Source: Ardenticatenaceae bacterium (GTDB lineage: Bacteria > Chloroflexota > Anaerolineae > Promineifilales > Promineifilaceae). Taken from it: a stretch of DNA of 64,000 bases. Position 1 is the first letter of the stretch. Each line of letters opens with the position of its first letter. Both the position numbers and the translations under genes were made by a program. The stretch is taken from positions 42,442-106,441 of the forward strand of contig JACKBT010000018.1 in assembly GCA_020634415.1 (NCBI GenBank). Reading direction: 5' to 3'. Positions 60,430 to 64,000 of this stretch are shown piece after piece. The notes beneath the pieces are model-generated. The model was not told where the DNA came from. It did no database searches and saw nothing but the letters and a program-made list of their open reading frames with translations.

Positions 60430-60613
60430 CTTTATTCACGAGAGCCTTTTTGCTCTAAGCATTTGCCGGTTTAGAGAATTGTACGATGATTCTGCCCCCT
60501 TCTAAGACTTTATTGCAAAGGTTTTGGAGAAATATACAATCATCGTGGATTATTCTACAACTCCTCTACATCTCGACCTCCTATAATAAAAGAGCATACG
60601 TTGACTAAGGTAG
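60430..60613. other. Intergenic region after metalloprotease gene
   Basis: No gene is supported here. A short hairpin AGAGC-CTTTTT-GCTCT (60441-60456) lies 12 bp after the stop and could be a weak terminator. CCTATAATAAAAG near 60581 resembles a promoter -10 element. Confidence 0.4.
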
Positions 60614-60765
60614 CATTCACAAATAACTTCACTGTTCATCAAGGAACTAGAGACTGGAGACTAGTGCAGCAAGGCTTAAGTTCACCCGCAATTTTTGTGG
60701 TGCGATTTGGAAAATCGCGGGTGAACGATTTGGAAAATCGTTCTACTTTCCAGTCTCCCAAATCG
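60614..60765. repeat. Palindromic repeat family 1, copy C (inverted, with nested insertion)
   Basis: The shared tail is in reverse orientation (TTCACAAATAACTTCACTGT), followed by ACTAGAGACTGGAGACTAG and, 80 bp later, CCAGTCTCCC. Between the arms lies a second palindrome, GTTCACCCGC (60680-60689) with GCGGGTGAAC (60717-60726), and a 15-bp direct repeat CGATTTGGAAAATCG at 60703 and 60726. Confidence 0.65.
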
Positions 60766-60774
60766 CCAAGTTAA

Positions 60775-60939
60775 GAGGAAGTCCATCCCAGCGATGTTGT
60801 CCAGTTTGCGCCCGGCGAAAAACATTGGCACGGAGCCACCGCCACCACAGCCATGAGCCACATCGCCATTCAGGAAGCCCTCGACAGCAAAGCCGTAGAA
60901 TGGCTGGAACAGGTCAGCGACGAGCAATATCAAAAATAA
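60775..60939 (+). pseudogene. Cupin gene remnant (3' end only)
   Basis: The frame encodes about 54 residues ending in a stop: [20 protein letters not shown], then [20 protein letters not shown] and SDEQYQK. This matches the C-terminal half of cupin proteins usually encoded with carboxymuconolactone decarboxylase-like genes (PGxKHWHGA motif). There is no 5' half, start codon or ribosome site; a repeat element abuts it. It is a decayed fragment. Confidence 0.75.
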
Positions 60940-60943
60940 AACC

Positions 60944-61148
60944 GCAGGTCGGATTGTTAACCTGAAAAACATTCTTGACACCTGCACAGTGAAACCGATG
61001 GTCAACCAGATTTTGGCCCACATCAGCAACACACCCAAAGAGCTGATTCAATACACCCAAGACCAGGGCATCCTGGTAGAGGCATACTCCCCCATCGCTC
61101 ACGGCGAACTGCTGAAAAATCAGGAAGTAGCCCGAATTGCCCAACAAT
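60944..61148 (+). pseudogene. Aldo/keto reductase gene remnant
   Basis: An internal fragment in one frame reads NLKNILDTCTVKPMVNQI, then PKELIQYTQDQGILVEAYSP and IAHGELLKNQEVARIAQQY, matching the central part of aldo/keto reductases. Both ends are missing; downstream the similarity stops and a different frame carries the unrecognised string YGGKLNLRSMLSMIWRSIRG before a stop at 61218-61220. It follows the cupin remnant by 4 bp. Confidence 0.75.
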
Positions 61149-61265
61149 ATGCCCGTATACGGCGGCAAACTGAATCTGCGCTCCATGTTGTCCATGATAT
61201 GGCGTTCAATTCGCGGTTAGAAAACAGCCTTTCAAGACAACTTAAACGTAAAAGAGACCTATCCT

Positions 61266-61619
61266 ATGAATATTCAAGTTGGCGATCGTGTATTGTCAGC
61301 AACACTGGTTGCAAACTCTTCGACAGAGGCTCTCAAAGAGGTGCTTGCCAAAGACCCTATAACCATCCATATGCGTGACTACGACAGCATGGAGAAAGTC
61401 GGCTCTCTTGGTACGAATTTACCGAGAAATGACGAGCAGATCACCACAGAAGCTGGGGACATTATTCTGTTTCAAGGAAGTGCCTTTGTGATCTATTACG
61501 CTCCCAATTCCTGGAACTTCACCAGACTGGGTAAGATAGATGATGTTGGCGCAGAAGAACTAAAAGAGATTCTGGGCGACGGGAATGTGACCATCACCCT
61601 CTCTTTACCACAGGAATGA
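61266..61619 (+). CDS. Cyclophilin-like fold protein
   Basis: This 117-residue protein matches the cyclophilin-like family: a short first strand (MNIQVGDRVLSATLV), TEALKEVLAKDPITIHM, EKVGSLGTNLP, ITTEAGDIILFQGSAFVIYY and LGKIDDVG. It probably adopts a closed beta-barrel with unknown ligand. The ATG at 61266 is preceded by AAGAGA. Its stop is directly followed by the ATG of a DUF2255 gene. Such genes often sit with cupin, aldo/keto reductase and carboxymuconolactone-decarboxylase-like genes, and remnants of the first two lie immediately upstream. Confidence 0.8.
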   Translation: MNIQVGDRVLSATLVANSSTEALKEVLAKDPITIHMRDYDSMEKVGSLGTNLPRNDEQITTEAGDIILFQGSAFVIYYAPNSWNFTRLGKIDDVGAEELKEILGDGNVTITLSLPQE

Positions 61620-62012
61620 ATGACGATGAGTGTATGGACAAATGATGAACTGAATAAGATTGGAACGGCCGATGAGCTGCAAATTGCCCCACGCCGACAA
61701 AACGGCACGCTGCGCAGACCTATAACGATTTGGGTCGTCCGCGTGGGGGCCGAACTCTATGTACGTTCCTATAACGGGCCGAACGGCTCGTGGTTCCGCG
61801 CCGCTCGGAGAAGCCACGAAGGCCATATTCGGGCTGGTGGTGTGCAGAAGGATGTTACTTTTGTCGCCGAAACCGATGCTGAAGTTAACAGCAAGATAGA
61901 TGCGGCGTATGGGGAGAAATACGGCCGTTACCCTCAATATGTCGCGCCTATGCTGAATGCTGCCGCACGCTCCACAACCATCAATCTTTTCCCGAAAGAT
62001 TCAAGCAGCTAA
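61620..62012 (+). CDS. DUF2255 family protein
   Basis: This 130-residue protein matches DUF2255: WTNDELNKIGTADELQIAP, ITIWVVRVGAELYVRSYNG, WFRAARRSHEGHIRAGGVQK and AYGEKYGRY. A beta-barrel resembling FMN-binding split barrels is likely. The start directly follows the upstream stop codon; ATG 61626 is an alternative. The function is unknown. Confidence 0.82.
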   Translation: MTMSVWTNDELNKIGTADELQIAPRRQNGTLRRPITIWVVRVGAELYVRSYNGPNGSWFRAARRSHEGHIRAGGVQKDVTFVAETDAEVNSKIDAAYGEKYGRYPQYVAPMLNAAARSTTINLFPKDSSS

Positions 62013-62092
62013 AGCGATGGGGCATCATCCCAGCCCTATTCGGGCTGAAAATATACCAGACTCCAAGATAATCGAACCCGCAAGGAGACTTT

Positions 62093-63274
62093 ATGAGCAG
62101 TATTGATCGTGTAGAAATTCACGTTTTTAGTTTCGATGTGGCCGACCTGGGGTTGGGAGGCCACGCGGCCGCCGGGGTAGGCAATATGGTCTATATGCCT
62201 GGCTCAAAACTGAAAGCCAGCCGTTTTGCCGTGCGCATCGGCTGCGATGACGGAGCACAAGGTGAGTATGTGACCCATTGGGTCAGCACCCCCGCCACAC
62301 TGGGGCAAATTCAGATGTTGGCCCCTGGCCTGCTAGGGCGCGACCCCGAGCAGCGGTCGCTGATCTACGACGATCTAAAGCGGGAAGTACGCGCCTATGA
62401 TCATATGGGGCATGGGCCATTGGACATTGCCCTCTGGGACCTTGCTGGCAAGAAATACAACACCTCCGTAGCCAAACTGATCGGCGCGTTTCGCCAGCGG
62501 CTGCCCACCTATGCCAGCACCTATCATGGCCAGATTGAGCCGGGCGGCCTAGATACTCCCGAAGCGTTTGCTGACTATGCTTTAGCCTGCAAAGAGGCTG
62601 GCTTTGCCGGGTTCAAAATCCATGGCTGGCATGATGGCGATGCACGCAAGGAAGCGCGTAATGTCTTGCTGGTTCGGGAGCGGGTTGGCGCTGAAATGAC
62701 TTTGATGCTCGACCCTGCCTGTCAATTGCGAACATTCCTCGATGCTCTCTACGTGGGCCGGGCCTGCGATGAGGCCAACTACTTCTGGTATGAAGACCCG
62801 TATCGAGACAGCGGTGTCTCGGCCATGGGCCACCAGCGGCTACGCGAGAAACTCAAGACACCGATCTTGGTTAGCGAACATGTGCGCGGCCTGGAACAAA
62901 AGGCTAACTTTCTCATTCAGGGTGGCTGTGATTTGATTCATGCTGACCCCGAATATGATATGGGCATTACCGGAGCCTTAAAGATCGCCCATCTGTGTGA
63001 GGCGTTGGGGCTGGATGTGCAGTTTCATGCCTGCGGCCCAGCTCATCGAGCCGTGATGGCGGCTGTGCGTAACACTCACTTTTATGAGATGGCTCTGATG
63101 GGGCCAGGGATGCCTAATGTGATACCGCCGGTCTACACCAACGGTTATTCTGATCAGCCTGACGCATTGGAGGCGGATGGTTGTGTTCCCGTGCCCAATG
63201 GGCCGGGGCTGGGTGTTACCTACGATTGGAACTTTATTGAGCGAAATCGAACAGCGTTGTTTGTGTATGCGTAA
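62093..63274 (+). CDS. Enolase-superfamily (mandelate racemase-like) protein
   Basis: This 393-residue protein has the N-terminal capping domain and a barrel with family markers: FKIHGWHD (K-x-H instead of K-x-K), LMLDPACQ, YEDPYRD and SEHVRG as the three metal ligands (Asp, Glu, Glu), and FHACGPAHRA near the C-terminus. It probably acts as a dehydratase or epimerase on an acid sugar or similar acid. The ATG follows AAGGAG. The gene is followed after 34 bp by a double carboxymuconolactone-decarboxylase-like gene. Confidence 0.88.
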   Translation: MSSIDRVEIHVFSFDVADLGLGGHAAAGVGNMVYMPGSKLKASRFAVRIGCDDGAQGEYVTHWVSTPATLGQIQMLAPGLLGRDPEQRSLIYDDLKREVRAYDHMGHGPLDIALWDLAGKKYNTSVAKLIGAFRQRLPTYASTYHGQIEPGGLDTPEAFADYALACKEAGFAGFKIHGWHDGDARKEARNVLLVRERVGAEMTLMLDPACQLRTFLDALYVGRACDEANYFWYEDPYRDSGVSAMGHQRLREKLKTPILVSEHVRGLEQKANFLIQGGCDLIHADPEYDMGITGALKIAHLCEALGLDVQFHACGPAHRAVMAAVRNTHFYEMALMGPGMPNVIPPVYTNGYSDQPDALEADGCVPVPNGPGLGVTYDWNFIERNRTALFVYA

Positions 63275-63308
63275 CATTGACAATACACAAAAAGGAGTGC
63301 AATACATA

Positions 63309-63965
63309 ATGGATGTCCATCACACATTGGATGCCAAACAACAAAGCATCATTCCCATCGCCGCCTTTACGGCCAATGGCGATCTGGATAAGCTAAAAAC
63401 CGCGTTACAGAGAGGCTTGGCGGCGGGGTTGACGGTGAATGAAATCAAGGAAATCCTGGTTCATCTCTACGCTTATACGGGCTTTCCGCGCAGCCTCAAC
63501 GGTCTCAACACCTTTATGGCACTCTTAAAAGAGCGCCAGGAGCAAGGCATTGAGGATGAAACTGGGCCGGAAGCCAGCCCATTGCCCGCCGAGATGAACA
63601 AGGATGAGTATGGAGCCAACGTGCGGGCCAAGCTGGCTGGATGGGAAGCGGTTCCGCCGCCCGGCGGGTATCAATTATTTGCTCCTATCATAGACACCTT
63701 CCTCAAAGAACACCTTTTCGCCGATATTTTTGCCCGCGATGTGCTGGATTTCCGGAGCCGCGAACTGGTGACTATCTCTGCCCTGGCCTGTATGACGGGC
63801 ACGGCGGGACAGCTTTATTTCCACCTCGGCGCGGCAATGAACACGGGGCTAAGCGAGGCGCAGATACGCGAGTTTATCGCTGTGCTGAAAGACAAGGTTG
63901 GGTCAGAGGAGGCTGAGGGGGCAACGGCCGTATTAACCCAAGTTATAAACAGCAGAGCCAAATAA
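63309..63965 (+). CDS. Tandem carboxymuconolactone decarboxylase-like protein
   Basis: This 218-residue protein has two helical CMD/AhpD-like units: residues about 10-75 (GLAAGLTVNEIKEILVHLYA, GFPRSLNGLNTF) and about 125-215 (RELVTISALACMTG, LHLGAAMNTGLSEAQIRE-like). The CxxC of AhpD is absent, so peroxidase activity is unlikely; a lactone- or acid-decarboxylase-like role is possible. The ATG at 63309 follows AAAAAGGAG at a slightly long spacing; an upstream frame exists but overlaps the enolase gene. A ribosome site (AAAAAAGGA) near 63985 suggests that another gene follows beyond the window. Confidence 0.85.
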   Translation: MDVHHTLDAKQQSIIPIAAFTANGDLDKLKTALQRGLAAGLTVNEIKEILVHLYAYTGFPRSLNGLNTFMALLKERQEQGIEDETGPEASPLPAEMNKDEYGANVRAKLAGWEAVPPPGGYQLFAPIIDTFLKEHLFADIFARDVLDFRSRELVTISALACMTGTAGQLYFHLGAAMNTGLSEAQIREFIAVLKDKVGSEEAEGATAVLTQVINSRAK

Positions 63966-64000
63966 CAGACCATACAGCGTACAAAAAAGGAAATAACCCT

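Noticed and set aside
1..64000. tRNA, rRNA, integrase or transposase genes
   Set aside because: None was recognised by eye on either strand. A covariance-model scan would be needed to exclude short RNA genes.

Overview
The window looks like a chromosome segment from a Chloroflexota bacterium, most likely class Anaerolineae or a sister class. This is inferred from gene content: PAS-BTAD and MalT-type LuxR regulators, many NarL-type two-component proteins, secreted proteins with PKD, FG-GAP, VWA, SdrD-like and beta-helix modules, Thr/Pro-rich tails, and a multi-component corrinoid methyl-transfer cluster. No rRNA, tRNA, CRISPR array, phage or transposase gene was recognised. A striking genome-wide signature is the palindrome AACGGCCGTT (core ACGGCCGT), seen roughly 75 times by eye in coding and non-coding DNA on both strands, comparable to cyanobacterial HIP1.

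Layout: 0.07-5.4 kb holds a DUF5667 protein with a clear terminator, two paralogous PAS-BTAD regulators (the second behind a nested hairpin leader) and an FG-GAP propeller protein. 5.6-13.9 kb holds a 1000-residue secreted protein followed by a tight operon for a cytochrome b6-type subunit, a Tat-exported Rieske protein, a six-heme cytochrome c and an 827-residue cytochrome with 29 CxxCH motifs. 14.1-19.5 kb holds a metallophosphoesterase, a YjdF-like membrane protein, small membrane ORFs, a MalT-like regulator and a small FMN-barrel-like protein. 19.5-37 kb (minus strand) holds a receiver-like gene, a 1769-residue surface protein, three consecutive cupredoxin/multicopper-oxidase-like proteins with progressively fewer copper ligands, a membrane-anchored protein, CopC, a CopC-CopD fusion and a PKD-VWA protein. 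37.5-42.1 kb holds two NarX-like kinases and two NarL-type receivers, one without a DNA-binding domain.

42.2-43.9 kb is a divergent TetR/SDR pair with a clear double operator. 43.9-51.1 kb is a corrinoid methyltransferase locus: GntR-UTRA regulator, two corrinoid proteins, DUF1638 protein, a RACo-type activase, a methyltetrahydrofolate:corrinoid methyltransferase and a UroD-family methyltransferase. 51.5-55.3 kb is an ECF sigma factor, a zinc-type anti-sigma-like protein and, in abutting convergent orientation, a TPR-CHAT protease. This trio resembles the output arm of Craspase but has no CRISPR parts here. 55.5-60.4 kb encodes a secreted protein with nine near-identical 36-residue repeats and a CLCA-like metalloprotease with a PKD domain. 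60.4-64 kb holds palindromic repeats, two gene remnants (cupin, aldo/keto reductase) and genes for a cyclophilin-like protein, a DUF2255 protein, an enolase-superfamily protein and a double carboxymuconolactone-decarboxylase-like protein.

The genes suggest a heterotroph with a cell envelope specialised for extracellular redox and copper chemistry: quinol oxidised by a b/Rieske complex could feed the long multiheme protein, and the copper cluster may supply or protect exported cupredoxins. These links are inferred from gene order. Several families of palindromic repeats lie between genes, and one copy sits inside a regulator gene.
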